Notes: a model not told the origin generated them from the sequence alone. 32,531 nucleotides of DNA from Bacteroidota bacterium (GCA_013288345.1 JABDCA010000032.1:1-32531); one strand, 5' to 3'. Shown: positions 1 through 10,239, counted from the first letter of the stretch. Numbers and translations: made by a program.

Positions 1-6
1 AAATCT

Positions 7-3000
7 TTATTGCTGTATCTCTCCACCGCCACCAATCAACTGAAGGTAACCGGTGTATTTATAGTCTTTTCCGGCGTATGTGGTAAATTGTATTTCGTAA
101 TAATATGTACCGTCTGAACACATTACACCGCCTTCGCTGCGGCCATTCCAGTCAATGTTAGCTGCGTTTGATTTGAATACGCGTTGGCCCCAACGGTTAA
201 ATATTTCGATGTTGTATATTTTAGCATCGGGTGCCGTAACATGGAACACATCATTTATTCCGTCGCCGTTAGGTGTAAATACGTTAGGTATAAATATCAA
301 TTCGTTTACTACAACGGTATCTGATATCGAATCGCGGCAGCCGCTGCTGCTGGTAACCCATAAGGTTACAACATACGACCCTGCTAAGTCATAGGTGTAA
401 TATGGGAACGATGCAGTAGATGTGCCGCCATTGCCAAAGGTCCAGTACCATTTGGTAGCTAATGTACTGCTATCAACAAAGGCTACAAATTGCCCTGCAA
501 TTGCCGGGTTTGGTATTGCTGTAAATGCTGCAACAGGCGATGTGTTTATAATTACCTGTGTACTGCCTGTGGCAGTGTTTCCACAACCATCGGTAACGGT
601 ACACGAATAAGTAGCAGGGCTCGAAGGCACTGTATAAGGGCCCGCACCTGTGCCTATGTTAGGTGTCCATGCATATGTATAACCCGGCAGTGCATTGCCG
701 CCATTTACAAGCGCACCTAAAACTACTGGAGCGCCGCTACAGCCTGAATCTATAGGAATCATACTTATAGTTAACGGAGGATATATGTATATGTTCTGAC
801 TTGCATTAACTGTACATGCACCATTATAACTTGCCACCGAATAAATACTAGGGCTGGTTAAAGGAATTACTGTAATGCTCGAATTAGTTGAACCACCGGG
901 GCTCCATATATAGGTATTGCCTGGTGCACCATTAGCGGTTAATGTAACCGAGGCCCCAGGGCATACAGTATCATTACCACCCGAAACACTTATAGTTACT
1001 GTTGGTGTTGGCAGTACATTTACAAATACACTGGCCGTATCGGGGCAACCGAGAGTTGTACCCGTTACCGTATAAGTAGTAGGCACAGCAGGTGTAGCAG
1101 TTACCGGCGATCCTGTTGTAGGGTTAAGGCCTGTAGTAGGACTCCAGGTATATCCACTTGCTCCTGTAGCGTTAAGTACAACACTACTGCCAGCGCAAAC
1201 TGCTGTATCGTGCGAACCTGCATTTATAACCACTGTAGGTGTTGGGTTAACGGTTACTACCACAGTAGCGCTGTCCTTACAGGTACCAGTAGTTGTTCCC
1301 ATTACCGTATAGGTAGTAGTAATTGTCGGGCTTGCAGTTGCAGTATCATATATTGTATCGGTAAGACCGGTAGAATTTCTCCATATATAATTAGTAGCTC
1401 CGCTGGCTGTTAACAAGGTAGTACTGCCACCACTGCATATATTGCCACTGTTTGGCGCTGTAGCAGTCACTACAATATTTTGCACAGTTATAGTAACAAC
1501 AGCATTTGTATTCGATTTACAATTATTGGCATCGGTAAGCACCACTGTATAACTGCCGGCACCAAGGCCATATGCAGTATCGTGTGTTTGTCCGTTCGAC
1601 CACATATAGGTATATGGCGGAGTGCCCGCACCCGTAACGGTTACAAAAGCTTGTGTAGTATCGTTAGGGCAAACTGTACTTGTTGGCGATGTAGATGTGG
1701 CTGTAACAGTAGGTGAAGTATTTACATCAATTGTTATTTTGCCGGTATCGCTGCACCCACTACCCGACGTGCCAACTACCCAATACTTAGTAGTATCAGT
1801 AGGGTTAACAATTATAACTGAGTTAGTAGAACCATTGTTCCATGCATAACCATTAGCGCCTTTTGCCGTAAGTGTATCCGGAATACCCGAACATAAAACA
1901 GGCGAACTGGCTGTAACAATTACATGCACTACGCCTACAGCAAGAGTTACCCTGGCCGTATCGGTACAACCGCCGTTAGCGCCAACCACATAATACTTGG
2001 TCGTATCGGCAGGGTATGGCCTTATAGTGTCGTTTGTTCCGCCGGTGTTCCATGTATAGGTTGTAGCACCCGAAGCAGTAAGATTAGCTGTATCGCCGGG
2101 GCACATACCCGGGTTAGCCGGAGTAATAGAAACGGTTGGTGTAGTATTAACAGTAACCACCACTGTTTGTGGCGAAGTTGCATTGCTGCAATTGCTTGTA
2201 CTGGTACCAACTACCGTATAAGTAGTTGTTGTACTTGGGAATGCTGTAGTAGTATCATATGTAGTAGTAGTAAGTGTTGAAGAAGGATCGGTCCATACAT
2301 ATGTACCCCCTACTCCTGCACCACTAGCTGTTAATTGTACACTGCCTCCGGAACAAACAGTTAAAGAAGGTAAGCCGGACACATTTATGGTAGGTGTAGG
2401 ATTAACATTTACAATTAACGTAGCTGGTGCTGCCGAATTACTGCAACCATTTGCATCGGTAGCAATTACGGTATAGGTAGTAGTACTATTAGGATACGCT
2501 GTTGTAGTATCATAGGTAGTATTAGTTATTGTACCCGGGTTTGAGGCTGTCCAGGCATAGGTAGATAAACCACTTGGGCTGGCTGCTAATGGAACAGAAG
2601 TACCTGAGCATATAGTTAATGAAGGAGAACCAGATATAGAAACAACCGGATTAGTATTAATAGTTACATTTACAGTAACAGTAGCCGCTGTACCGCAAGC
2701 ATTGCTTGCTGATAACGAATATGTACCTGCGTTAGCAACAGTAACATTATTAATAGTAGGGTTTTGAGCACCAGAAACAAATCCGTTAGGCCCTGTCCAG
2801 CTCCATGTTGTTGCACCTGTTGCATTGCCATTTAAATTTAATGTAGCTCCCTCACACAAAGGCGAATTTGAGCTTGCAGATACACCTGTAGGTGGCGCAG
2901 GCACTGAGCCCGCAATATTAGCAACAGCTTGGTAAAAATTACCACAACCTATTTGCATAGTAACTGTGTAGCTGCCGGAAGCTAAACCGGTTGTTGACTG

Positions 3001-5271
3001 TGTTGTTGCGCCGCCGGGGCTCCAGGAATAAGTTACACCTGCGCCCTGAACTGTGCCGCATAAGCTGAGACTGGCTGAGGCCGAACCATTATTCAAACCA
3101 CAAGTAGTACCTACGCCATTTGCCGAAGTGCTTACCGTTTTAATTGAATTTACATAAGCCTCCACAAAACCGCTACCGGTGCTGCCATAAGGAGAAGATG
3201 CATCGGGACCACCACAAACATAAATAATAGAATCGTTTACGCCCAATACTACAGAGTAGGGATAGCTTGGCAATGCCGTGGTTGATTGTAATGCCAATGC
3301 CGAATTATATACTAATAGCTGAGGCGCATTGCCTGTTTTTAATACATTACCTACATACACATTATCACAAGCATCTGCTGCTAAACCGCCCCAATAAATA
3401 TCAGACTCTTTAAAGTTAAGGCCCGGGCCACCAGCACCAATATAATCGTAATTTTTTGTTTCACCAGTAAGGGTAGCAGCAACTGCCACAGTGCCAATGG
3501 TTCCCAAAGTGCCTTTATTTAGCTTTCTTAATGTATAACCATCCCAATCATATAAATAAGTGGGGCCGGCAGCCATTCCGTTCATTCCACATGAAGTTAC
3601 CGATTCGCCTGTGTTAGGATCTATACCAGGGCCTATATAGTAATTACTGCCAAGTTCTAACAATGCCTGGCCTGTTGGGTCTATTATGCTAGCTGCAAAA
3701 CCTGCTCCGGCAATTGGTATACCAACACTTAATAAAGTATTATCGTAATTAGCGTAAGGAGGAAGGCCAATTTGGGTAACAGAAGTCACATAGTCCATAT
3801 ATACAGGGCTACCTGTAGGGTCTATGCACATACGGCTAATATCTTTCCCTACACTACTATTGCCTGTAGAATTGGCATAAATATCATACGATGTAAGAGA
3901 AGAAAAAGTTGTATTAACCTGTGCCACCTGGCCACTTGGGGTATTAGTTCCGCCACCGCCCACTAAAATCTCGCCAGTACATCTGTTATACTGCATCCGC
4001 CACATTTCCCACATAGCGTTTGAGCCGTTAAACTTGCTAACAAGAGAACCACTAGAATTGACCTTAAGCATTGCTGCGCCATACTGATCGAAACCTTCAG
4101 AAACATAAGCAAGCTGACCCACTTTATCCACACAAAATCCACCATAATCGTCCTGTTCAAAAGCTGATGTTCCACCACCTCCCGGGTGGTTTATATTTAC
4201 TGTAGATGTATTAAATGTCCATACAACTGTACCTGCAGGATTTATCATGCTTAGCTGGTGCGGGTTATAAGCACCATATACATATACATTTCCTGCATTA
4301 TCGTAGTCGAGGTCATACGGTACATCATATGTACCAGTATAGCCAGGATTAATAGCAGGGTCAATAACAAGGGTTTTTGTTTTATCATAGCCCTCTTTTA
4401 CCCAAAATGTTTCAGCGCCATCTTCTAAAGCATAATTTACTTTTAGATCTCCCCCGTCCTGATAGAAACTTACAGGAGCATATTCTGTAAGTTTATGAGT
4501 TTTTAAATCAGAACTACTGGTAATAATGTTGCCCTTTTCATCAACATGGGTTACTGCATCATCGCTGTATTTAAACTTTATCAGAGATACATCTGCACCC
4601 GGATGTACAATGATGGCATATTTTACTTCATCTCTATTTTCCGGAAAAGTATAAACCAAGTCAATGCCCGGATAAATATTATTGTAGGTTATCTTTTTAA
4701 ATAAATTCGCTTTAATGGTCCTGTTTTCATCAATACCATAAGTATAATAATTGGTTTGTTCTTCCTCAGCACTTAGGATTACTTTTGCATTAGCACCCTG
4801 CCAGTATGACGACATAAAATGAGGAACAGTTTTATATCGCACTTCAGCTTCTTTTCCTTTTTTCTCCTTCTCTTCGCCTTTTTTTGCTCCCTCTTCCCGC
4901 TTTTCTTCTGCCTCAGTTGCCCGTTTATCTATAATTTTCTCATCATATTCATACACCACACCTTTGGGTGTAAAATAAAGTTTTGCACCTCCTACCATAG
5001 CATAAAACAGTACAGGATCATTTGTCTTCAAAACCTTATCAAATTGGCCACGGTTTTCAACAAACACCTGATGGTTAAATGGATCTGCACTCCATTTCTT
5101 CACAGGGCCTTTCTTCTCACCAGTTTCAGTTTGATTTTTGCTGGCGGAAATAGTTTGTGCAATGGCGGCAAAAGGCAACACTAAACAAGTTAACATCAAG
5201 ATTATTACATGCTTTTTTATAAAGCCGGTAACATTCGAGGAAAACACAGGGGAGGTAAATTTCCTTTTCAT
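7..5271 (-). CDS. Giant secreted multi-Ig/PKD protein with T9SS type B sorting domain
   Basis: A 1754-residue surface or secreted protein, probably an adhesin-like product exported through Sec and then the type IX secretion system. A signal peptide ends near residue 39 (hydrophobic stretch, then AIAQ). Residues ~65-310 resemble the N-terminal domain often found with SBBP/beta-propeller proteins (VENRGQFD start). Residues ~310-715 look like a propeller-like region. A SprB-like segment lies near 715-785. About ten Ig-like repeats (CSGxxVxLTASG...TYxW) run to ~1575, followed by a PKD domain (WYWTFGNGG). The last ~90 residues (FIPNVFTPNGDGINDVF, IFNRWGQRVF, DGTYYYEI) are the gliding motility-associated C-terminal domain. 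A Lys/Glu-rich block at ~115-150 interrupts the N-terminal domain. The ligand is unknown. The family call is firm; the adhesive role is inferred. Confidence 0.9.
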   Translation of the reverse strand: MKRKFTSPVFSSNVTGFIKKHVIILMLTCLVLPFAAIAQTISASKNQTETGEKKGPVKKWSADPFNHQVFVENRGQFDKVLKTNDPVLFYAMVGGAKLYFTPKGVVYEYDEKIIDKRATEAEEKREEGAKKGEEKEKKGKEAEVRYKTVPHFMSSYWQGANAKVILSAEEEQTNYYTYGIDENRTIKANLFKKITYNNIYPGIDLVYTFPENRDEVKYAIIVHPGADVSLIKFKYSDDAVTHVDEKGNIITSSSDLKTHKLTEYAPVSFYQDGGDLKVNYALEDGAETFWVKEGYDKTKTLVIDPAINPGYTGTYDVPYDLDYDNAGNVYVYGAYNPHQLSMINPAGTVVWTFNTSTVNINHPGGGGTSAFEQDDYGGFCVDKVGQLAYVSEGFDQYGAAMLKVNSSGSLVSKFNGSNAMWEMWRMQYNRCTGEILVGGGGTNTPSGQVAQVNTTFSSLTSYDIYANSTGNSSVGKDISRMCIDPTGSPVYMDYVTSVTQIGLPPYANYDNTLLSVGIPIAGAGFAASIIDPTGQALLELGSNYYIGPGIDPNTGESVTSCGMNGMAAGPTYLYDWDGYTLRKLNKGTLGTIGTVAVAATLTGETKNYDYIGAGGPGLNFKESDIYWGGLAADACDNVYVGNVLKTGNAPQLLVYNSALALQSTTALPSYPYSVVLGVNDSIIYVCGGPDASSPYGSTGSGFVEAYVNSIKTVSTSANGVGTTCGLNNGSASASLSLCGTVQGAGVTYSWSPGGATTQSTTGLASGSYTVTMQIGCGNFYQAVANIAGSVPAPPTGVSASSNSPLCEGATLNLNGNATGATTWSWTGPNGFVSGAQNPTINNVTVANAGTYSLSASNACGTAATVTVNVTINTNPVVSISGSPSLTICSGTSVPLAASPSGLSTYAWTASNPGTITNTTYDTTTAYPNSTTTYTVIATDANGCSNSAAPATLIVNVNPTPTINVSGLPSLTVCSGGSVQLTASGAGVGGTYVWTDPSSTLTTTTYDTTTAFPSTTTTYTVVGTSTSNCSNATSPQTVVVTVNTTPTVSITPANPGMCPGDTANLTASGATTYTWNTGGTNDTIRPYPADTTKYYVVGANGGCTDTARVTLAVGVVHVIVTASSPVLCSGIPDTLTAKGANGYAWNNGSTNSVIIVNPTDTTKYWVVGTSGSGCSDTGKITIDVNTSPTVTATSTSPTSTVCPNDTTQAFVTVTGAGTPPYTYMWSNGQTHDTAYGLGAGSYTVVLTDANNCKSNTNAVVTITVQNIVVTATAPNSGNICSGGSTTLLTASGATNYIWRNSTGLTDTIYDTATASPTITTTYTVMGTTTGTCKDSATVVVTVNPTPTVVINAGSHDTAVCAGSSVVLNATGASGYTWSPTTGLNPTTGSPVTATPAVPTTYTVTGTTLGCPDTASVFVNVLPTPTVTISVSGGNDTVCPGASVTLTANGAPGNTYIWSPGGSTNSSITVIPLTSPSIYSVASYNGACTVNASQNIYIYPPLTISMIPIDSGCSGAPVVLGALVNGGNALPGYTYAWTPNIGTGAGPYTVPSSPATYSCTVTDGCGNTATGSTQVIINTSPVAAFTAIPNPAIAGQFVAFVDSSTLATKWYWTFGNGGTSTASFPYYTYDLAGSYVVTLWVTSSSGCRDSISDTVVVNELIFIPNVFTPNGDGINDVFHVTAPDAKIYNIEIFNRWGQRVFKSNAANIDWNGRSEGGVMCSDGTYYYEIQFTTYAGKDYKYTGYLQLIGGGGEIQQ

Positions 5272-5329
5272 GTAAATATTATAGATTTAATAACATACAA
5301 TTTCCATTTACTAAAGAGTAAAATACATA

Positions 5330-5361
5330 CAAATATATGCAATACGTCACTAAAATGCAAA
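5330..5361 (-). promoter_or_regulatory. Bacteroidota-type promoter for the 1754-aa surface protein
   Basis: On the minus strand, TTTG (5361-5358) is followed after exactly 20 bases by TATATTTG (5337-5330). This matches the Bacteroidota sigma-A consensus of a -33 TTTG/TTG and a -7 TAnnTTTG. It would give a leader of roughly 50 nt before the start codon at 5271. Recognised from sequence only. Confidence 0.7.
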
Positions 5362-5440
5362 TTACCGCTTTCGTTTTACCAACATCATCTTATAAATTGA
5401 ATGGTTTGTCTTATAAAGCAGCAAGTTATACGCTTATAAC

Positions 5441-5482
5441 ATAAAAAAATCCCCGAAGCAAATGCTTCAGGGATTTTCATTT
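5441..5482 (-). terminator. Terminator hairpin downstream of the 1432-aa surface protein gene
   Basis: Arms 5448-5460 and 5463-5475 pair over 13 positions with one C/A mismatch around a 2-base loop (AATCCC-GAAGCA). On the minus strand the hairpin is followed by a run of seven T residues. It lies about 24 bases past the stop codon at 5506 and separates the two giant surface-protein genes. The plus-strand side also has T-rich sequence, so it may be bidirectional. Confidence 0.8.
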
Positions 5483-5505
5483 TTTTGTTTAACAATATTT
5501 TAATA

Positions 5506-8500
5506 TTACCTGATAAGTTGCAGGTAGCCATCCAGGTTATAATCTTTATTTTTATAATCGGTTGCTTTTAGTATATAGTAATACGTACCATCCGATTCTT
5601 CAACACCTGCCTGGCTGTTTCCGGTCCAGTCAATATTAGGCGAATTGGCTTCAAATACCTTTTCGCCCCAGCGGTTAAATATGGTAATGTTATAAGTCTT
5701 TAAGCCGCCTGCTGTTACATGGAACACATCATTTACTCCATCATTATTTGGGGTAAATACGTTCGGCACATATATTCCTTCGGTTACCAAAACTGTATCC
5801 TGCGATGTATCGGCACAGCCAAACTGGTTGCTAACCACAAGGGTAACAATATATGTTCCGGGAATATCGTATTGGTAGTAAGGGAATGCGCTATCTGAAC
5901 TGCCACCTTCACCAAAGGTCCAGTACCAAGTAGTTGCACCACTATTAGCATTTACAAAGCTTACATATTCGCCACCCAATATAGAATTAGGGCTTGCCAC
6001 AAATGCTGCCGATGGGCTTGGCACTGCAGTTACCAGCGATGAATCTGCCACAACTGTTCCGCAGGCATCGGTTACTGTGCAAACATAATAACCTGTATTG
6101 GCTACCGTAACTGCTTTCGGGCCCGGGCCCGAACCAAGAGCATTATTCCATACATAACTATAAGGCTGTTCTCCGCCTGATGCGCTTGCGTTAAGTAAAA
6201 CTGTTTTTCCAATACAAACCGAATCGTTGCTCATGGCCACCTTAAGGTTATATACAATAATGCTTACCATAGCGGTATCGGAACAGCCTGCACTTATACC
6301 AACAACAGTATAAGTAGTATTTGTTCCGGGCGATACATTAATGCTTGTGCTTGTAGAGCCTGTGCTCCACATATAAGTAACAGCACCTCCGGCAGTAAGT
6401 GTTTTCGATTGTCCGGGGCATAAGCTGTCGCCGCCTGCTGCAGTAATATTAATAGTAGGTGTAGGCAACACTGTAATTACAATACTTGCTGTATCGCTAC
6501 AACCACTTGCATTAGAACCGGTAACGGTATATGTTACTGTTCCGGGTGGCTTAGCGGTTACTGTTGAGCCTGTAGTTTTGTTTAAACCGGTAGCAGGAGA
6601 CCATTTATATGTATTTGCCCCGGAAGCTGTAAGCGTAGTTATGCCACCGCCACTGCAAATAGATGAATCGGTAGCCTTTACACTTATTACCGGAACCGGA
6701 TTAACGGTAATTACAACTGTAGTTGAATCAATACAATGTGCACCTTGGGTACCTACAATAGTATATGTAATAGTAGCCAAAGGAGTTGTAATAACATTAG
6801 AACCTGTAGTAGCACTTAACCATATAGAAGGAGACCATGTATACGACGTTGCGCCACTTGCAGTAATAACGGTAGAATCGCCTGTGCATATAGATGGTTT
6901 AACAGCATTGCCCCTGATTGTTATATTGCTAACTGTTACACTAACCGTATCATTATGTTTACAACCATTAGTATCGGTACCCGTTACAATAAAGCTTGAT
7001 GTACCGGCCGGGAAAGCAATTACAGTATTACCTGTAGTAGTATTTAACCCTGCAGGTGGGCTCCAGGCATAGGTACTTGCACCGGAAGCAATAAGTGTCA
7101 TCGAATCGCCCGAGCATATAGTAGCAGAAGATGCCGTAACCTTTATAGTAGGTGGTTGATTTATTTTTACAACAGTAGTTACTGTATCAGTACAACCAGA
7201 AGGGCCATATCCAACAACTGTATATGTAGTAGTAGTTAATGGATTCGCTGTAGTAGTATCTCCTGTAGTTAGGGTAAGTCCGCTTGACGGAGCCCATGAA
7301 TAAGTTGTGGCGCCACTTGCTGTAAGCGATATGCTTCCGCCGGCACATGCTGTAGGACTTGAAGAGGTAACTAATACTACAGGCTTAGGATTTACAGCAA
7401 CTGTTATACTGTCCTTTGCGGTACAGCCCCCTACTCCTTTTCCGCTAACGGTATAGGTTACAGTGGTGGTTGGTGTGGCTACTACTACAGGGCCCGTTGT
7501 AACATTTAATTCAGAATCGGGTGCCCAGTTATAGGTACTAAGTCCGCTTGCACTAAGGCTTACGGTATCGCCCTGGCATATAGTTGTATTTGCCGGAGAA
7601 ATGGTTACCGACGGTTTAGGATATACAGTTATAATTTGTGTAGCAGTAGAAACGCAGCCTGCCACATTGCTTCCGGTTACAGTATAGGTTGTAGTTGTAG
7701 CTGGCCCTGCATCAACAGTTGCACAGGTAGTACAGTTCAATCCTGTAGTAGGGCTCCATGTATAACTTGTAGCGCCATTTGCAGTCATTGACAAACTATC
7801 GCCCGGACATATAGCGGAGGTTATTCCGTTTACTGTAATAGATACAGGAAGTGGAGGATTTACTGTAAGTACAACATTAATAGAATCAGAACAAGTTCCG
7901 CTGGCACCAACCAATGTGTATGTTGTTGTGCTGCCCGGTTGTGCAGTTGGGTTCGGGCAATTTGTACAGCTAAGGCCTGTACCCGGTCTCCATGTATAAG
8001 TAGCAGCACCCGAAGCACTAAGCACAATACTGTCGCCAATACATATTATAGGATTGGTAGGATTCACACTCAGGTTTAATGAAGCAGCCACAGTAACAAC
8101 AACGGTTTGAGGTGCACCAGGGCAACCAGCCAAACTGGTTCCATTCATAGTATACGTTGTAGTTGAACCAGGTGAAGCATTAACTGTAACTCCTGTTGTA
8201 GCACTCAGGTTTGTATTAGGCGACCAGGTATAGGTAGCGCCAGCGCCTCCTCCATTGGCAATAAGGTTCACATTTCCACCGGGGCAAATAGTTGGGGCAG
8301 TAGGAGCTATAGATAAAATTGGTGTTGGATTTACAGTTAAAACCACAGTAACAGGGGCAGCCGGACAAGAACCCACTGCACCGGTAACGGTATAGGTTTG
8401 TGTGCTACCGGGGCTTGCATTTACATTTGCACCTGTAGTTACATTAAGCCCTGTTGAAGGGCTCCATGTATAGGATGCAGCGCCACTGGCTGTCAACCCA

Positions 8501-9804
8501 ATATTTCCGCCAACACAAATAGCTGCAGGCGATGGTAATACAGAAACTGTTGGTGTAGTAGTTACAGTAACTACCACAGTCTTCATTCCGGTGCAACCAC
8601 CTACCGTGCTTGATACTGTATAGGTTGTAGTAGCTGCCGGGTTAGCAGTAACTGTCGGGCCTGTTGTAACATTTAAACCGGTTCCAGGCGACCAGTTGTA
8701 GGTACCTGTAGAACCGGATGCAGTAAGGTTAACACTACCACCCGTGCATATTGTTGGTGCAGCAGGTGTTACAGATATTACCGGGCCGCCGGATACTGTA
8801 ATGGTTACAGTATCCTTCTCAGAAGTACATGAATTGGTACCTGTAACAATATATTTTGTTGTGACTGTTGGTGTGGCTGTTACTACAGCGCCCGTTGTAA
8901 CATTCAGGCCCGCAGCGGGAGACCAGGTATAAGTGGCCATGCCACTCGCAGTTAGTATTACCGGATTACCGGGGCATATAGTAGTATTTTTAGGCGTAAC
9001 AGCAATAGTTTGATCAGATACGCAACGCAACCCCTGGTATTCTAAAAACACTCCTGAATCATAATTTCCATCACCAATATCCACCACTGCAAGTTCCATG
9101 TGATATGAACTACAGGCTACAACAGGAATTACAGCAACTAACGGAACAGTTAACCCATCATATTGAATTGAGGTATAACTAGGGGAAGAAGAAGAAGTAT
9201 TATCACGGTAATATCCACTATTTGAACCATTGTTCACATTATCAATAGTTACCGGAGTAGCTGTACCGGGAATACGTGCAACGTTATAACAACTGTATGT
9301 TCCGCCACCAGGCTTAGGGCCATTAATAAAAAAGCCAAAGGCATCATTAAACCCGGCGTTTACAAACTCATTATACTCCTCTGAGCCAAATACGTAACTA
9401 ACGTTAAACGTATCGCAACTGGGAACAATATCAAAATTAATTATACATGGATCGAACTGTGAGCCACCGGTTATTGAGTTAACGCATGCATCGTTTGCAG
9501 TACTACCAATGTTTGTTGTGGCACTTGCGCTATTATTGGGGCCAACTGCATTGCCAATACTGCCTGTGGTTAATAAAATTCCATTGGTAAGGCCTAAGTT
9601 TGTTGATGCAGTTGCACTAAATGTACCATATTGGCCTGCCCCTCCACAATTAACAACCAAATTGCTGATGGTTACGCCCGGGCCAAAAAGATTATTTGCT
9701 AACGTAGCATTCGAAATACCACCGGTAACCGATAACTGCGCATTTGCATAGTTAAATGCAAGGACTGCAAAAAACAAAAAGAGTATTCGTAATTTTTTCA
9801 CCAT
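5506..9804 (-). CDS. Choice-of-anchor L domain protein with ~12 Ig-like repeats and T9SS type B sorting domain
   Basis: A 1432-residue secreted protein. The signal peptide ends at NYANAQ (residue ~23). Residues ~24-265 match the choice-of-anchor L domain (NLFGPGVTISNL; FGSEEYNEFV; FGFFINGP). Twelve clear Ig-like repeats of ~80 residues plus one degenerate unit follow to ~1250, each built on C-xG-xx-LTASG-xx-TYxWSP-xTGLN-xTTG. A PKD domain (TTWYWTFGEGG) follows. The C-terminus (IYVPNVFTPNNDGVNDVF, IFNRWGEKVF) is the gliding motility-associated type B T9SS domain, closely resembling that of the neighbouring giant protein. It probably forms an extended stalk that holds the anchor-L domain away from the cell. 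Its ligand is unknown. It has its own candidate promoter and terminator, so it is likely transcribed separately from the downstream gene. Confidence 0.9.
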   Translation of the reverse strand: MVKKLRILFLFFAVLAFNYANAQLSVTGGISNATLANNLFGPGVTISNLVVNCGGAGQYGTFSATASTNLGLTNGILLTTGSIGNAVGPNNSASATTNIGSTANDACVNSITGGSQFDPCIINFDIVPSCDTFNVSYVFGSEEYNEFVNAGFNDAFGFFINGPKPGGGTYSCYNVARIPGTATPVTIDNVNNGSNSGYYRDNTSSSSPSYTSIQYDGLTVPLVAVIPVVACSSYHMELAVVDIGDGNYDSGVFLEYQGLRCVSDQTIAVTPKNTTICPGNPVILTASGMATYTWSPAAGLNVTTGAVVTATPTVTTKYIVTGTNSCTSEKDTVTITVSGGPVISVTPAAPTICTGGSVNLTASGSTGTYNWSPGTGLNVTTGPTVTANPAATTTYTVSSTVGGCTGMKTVVVTVTTTPTVSVLPSPAAICVGGNIGLTASGAASYTWSPSTGLNVTTGANVNASPGSTQTYTVTGAVGSCPAAPVTVVLTVNPTPILSIAPTAPTICPGGNVNLIANGGGAGATYTWSPNTNLSATTGVTVNASPGSTTTYTMNGTSLAGCPGAPQTVVVTVAASLNLSVNPTNPIICIGDSIVLSASGAATYTWRPGTGLSCTNCPNPTAQPGSTTTYTLVGASGTCSDSINVVLTVNPPLPVSITVNGITSAICPGDSLSMTANGATSYTWSPTTGLNCTTCATVDAGPATTTTYTVTGSNVAGCVSTATQIITVYPKPSVTISPANTTICQGDTVSLSASGLSTYNWAPDSELNVTTGPVVVATPTTTVTYTVSGKGVGGCTAKDSITVAVNPKPVVLVTSSSPTACAGGSISLTASGATTYSWAPSSGLTLTTGDTTTANPLTTTTYTVVGYGPSGCTDTVTTVVKINQPPTIKVTASSATICSGDSMTLIASGASTYAWSPPAGLNTTTGNTVIAFPAGTSSFIVTGTDTNGCKHNDTVSVTVSNITIRGNAVKPSICTGDSTVITASGATSYTWSPSIWLSATTGSNVITTPLATITYTIVGTQGAHCIDSTTVVITVNPVPVISVKATDSSICSGGGITTLTASGANTYKWSPATGLNKTTGSTVTAKPPGTVTYTVTGSNASGCSDTASIVITVLPTPTINITAAGGDSLCPGQSKTLTAGGAVTYMWSTGSTSTSINVSPGTNTTYTVVGISAGCSDTAMVSIIVYNLKVAMSNDSVCIGKTVLLNASASGGEQPYSYVWNNALGSGPGPKAVTVANTGYYVCTVTDACGTVVADSSLVTAVPSPSAAFVASPNSILGGEYVSFVNANSGATTWYWTFGEGGSSDSAFPYYQYDIPGTYIVTLVVSNQFGCADTSQDTVLVTEGIYVPNVFTPNNDGVNDVFHVTAGGLKTYNITIFNRWGEKVFEANSPNIDWTGNSQAGVEESDGTYYYILKATDYKNKDYNLDGYLQLIR

Positions 9805-9853
9805 CGAACCTATTTTCTAATTCACTATTAAATGAATGTTAAATAATCAATAG

Positions 9854-9885
9854 TAAAAGTACTATTTATAGCATGAGTTTCCAAA
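9854..9885 (-). promoter_or_regulatory. Candidate promoter for the choice-of-anchor L protein
   Basis: On the minus strand, TTTG (9885-9882) is followed after 20 bases by TACTTTTA (9861-9854). This is one base off the TAnnTTTG -7 consensus at the same spacing as the neighbouring surface-protein promoter. It would leave a leader of about 45 nt. Confidence 0.45.
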
Positions 9886-10132
9886 TAAATACGACAGATT
9901 TTTTCAAGCATATATCAACAACATGAAAACCAATAAGTTGTAAGTATCTTTTTTTAACAAAACTAATTCGATTTAGACATCGATATTTAAACCACTTAAA
10001 TGCATCTCAAAAAGAATCAAAAAAAACATAAATCCGGGTTTGGTAAAAAAACAGCAGAAAATAAAAAACCCTTAGCATGCTTTATATAAATAGTTAAGCG
10101 TATTTTTCTTTTCACCACGTCTTACACTTTAA

Positions 10133-10140
10133 TATCTTTG
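10133..10140 (+). promoter_or_regulatory. TAnnTTTG -7 element upstream of yidC
   Basis: TATCTTTG fits the Bacteroidota -7 consensus. A clear -33 TTTG is not seen at 19-21 bases upstream, only a T-rich stretch. Transcription from here would place the whole phased repeat array at 10163-10239 inside the yidC 5' leader. Confidence 0.5.
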
Positions 10141-10162
10141 CGCACCCAAGTAAAAATTAGTG

Positions 10163-10239
10163 GAAAGTTTATAAAGCAGAAAGTTTATAAAGTGCCTTGA
10201 ACTTTAAAAACTTTAAAAACTTTAAAACTTTATGAACTG
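10163..10239. repeat. Phased AAAGTTTATAAAGT / ACTTTAAAAA array, copy 1
   Basis: The left arm has two 16-bp-spaced units of AAAGTTTATAAAG. After a short spacer (GCCTTGA) the right arm has ACTTTAAAAA-type units at ~10-bp spacing, ending in GAACTG ten bases before the yidC start codon. The arms are imperfectly complementary and could fold as a long hairpin. Three related arrays occur at 12173-12250, 15091-15180 and 16682-16805. Confidence 0.8.

Noticed and set aside
6578-7072. 164-codon plus-strand open frame inside the 1432-aa gene
   Set aside because: It is the antisense shadow of the Ig-like repeat array; its repeated pattern mirrors the ~240-bp coding period on the minus strand.
5506-9804. 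Possible CRISPR or minisatellite because of regular ~240-bp repetition
   Set aside because: The periodicity is explained by tandem protein domains in one intact reading frame; units are degenerate at DNA level and lack spacers.
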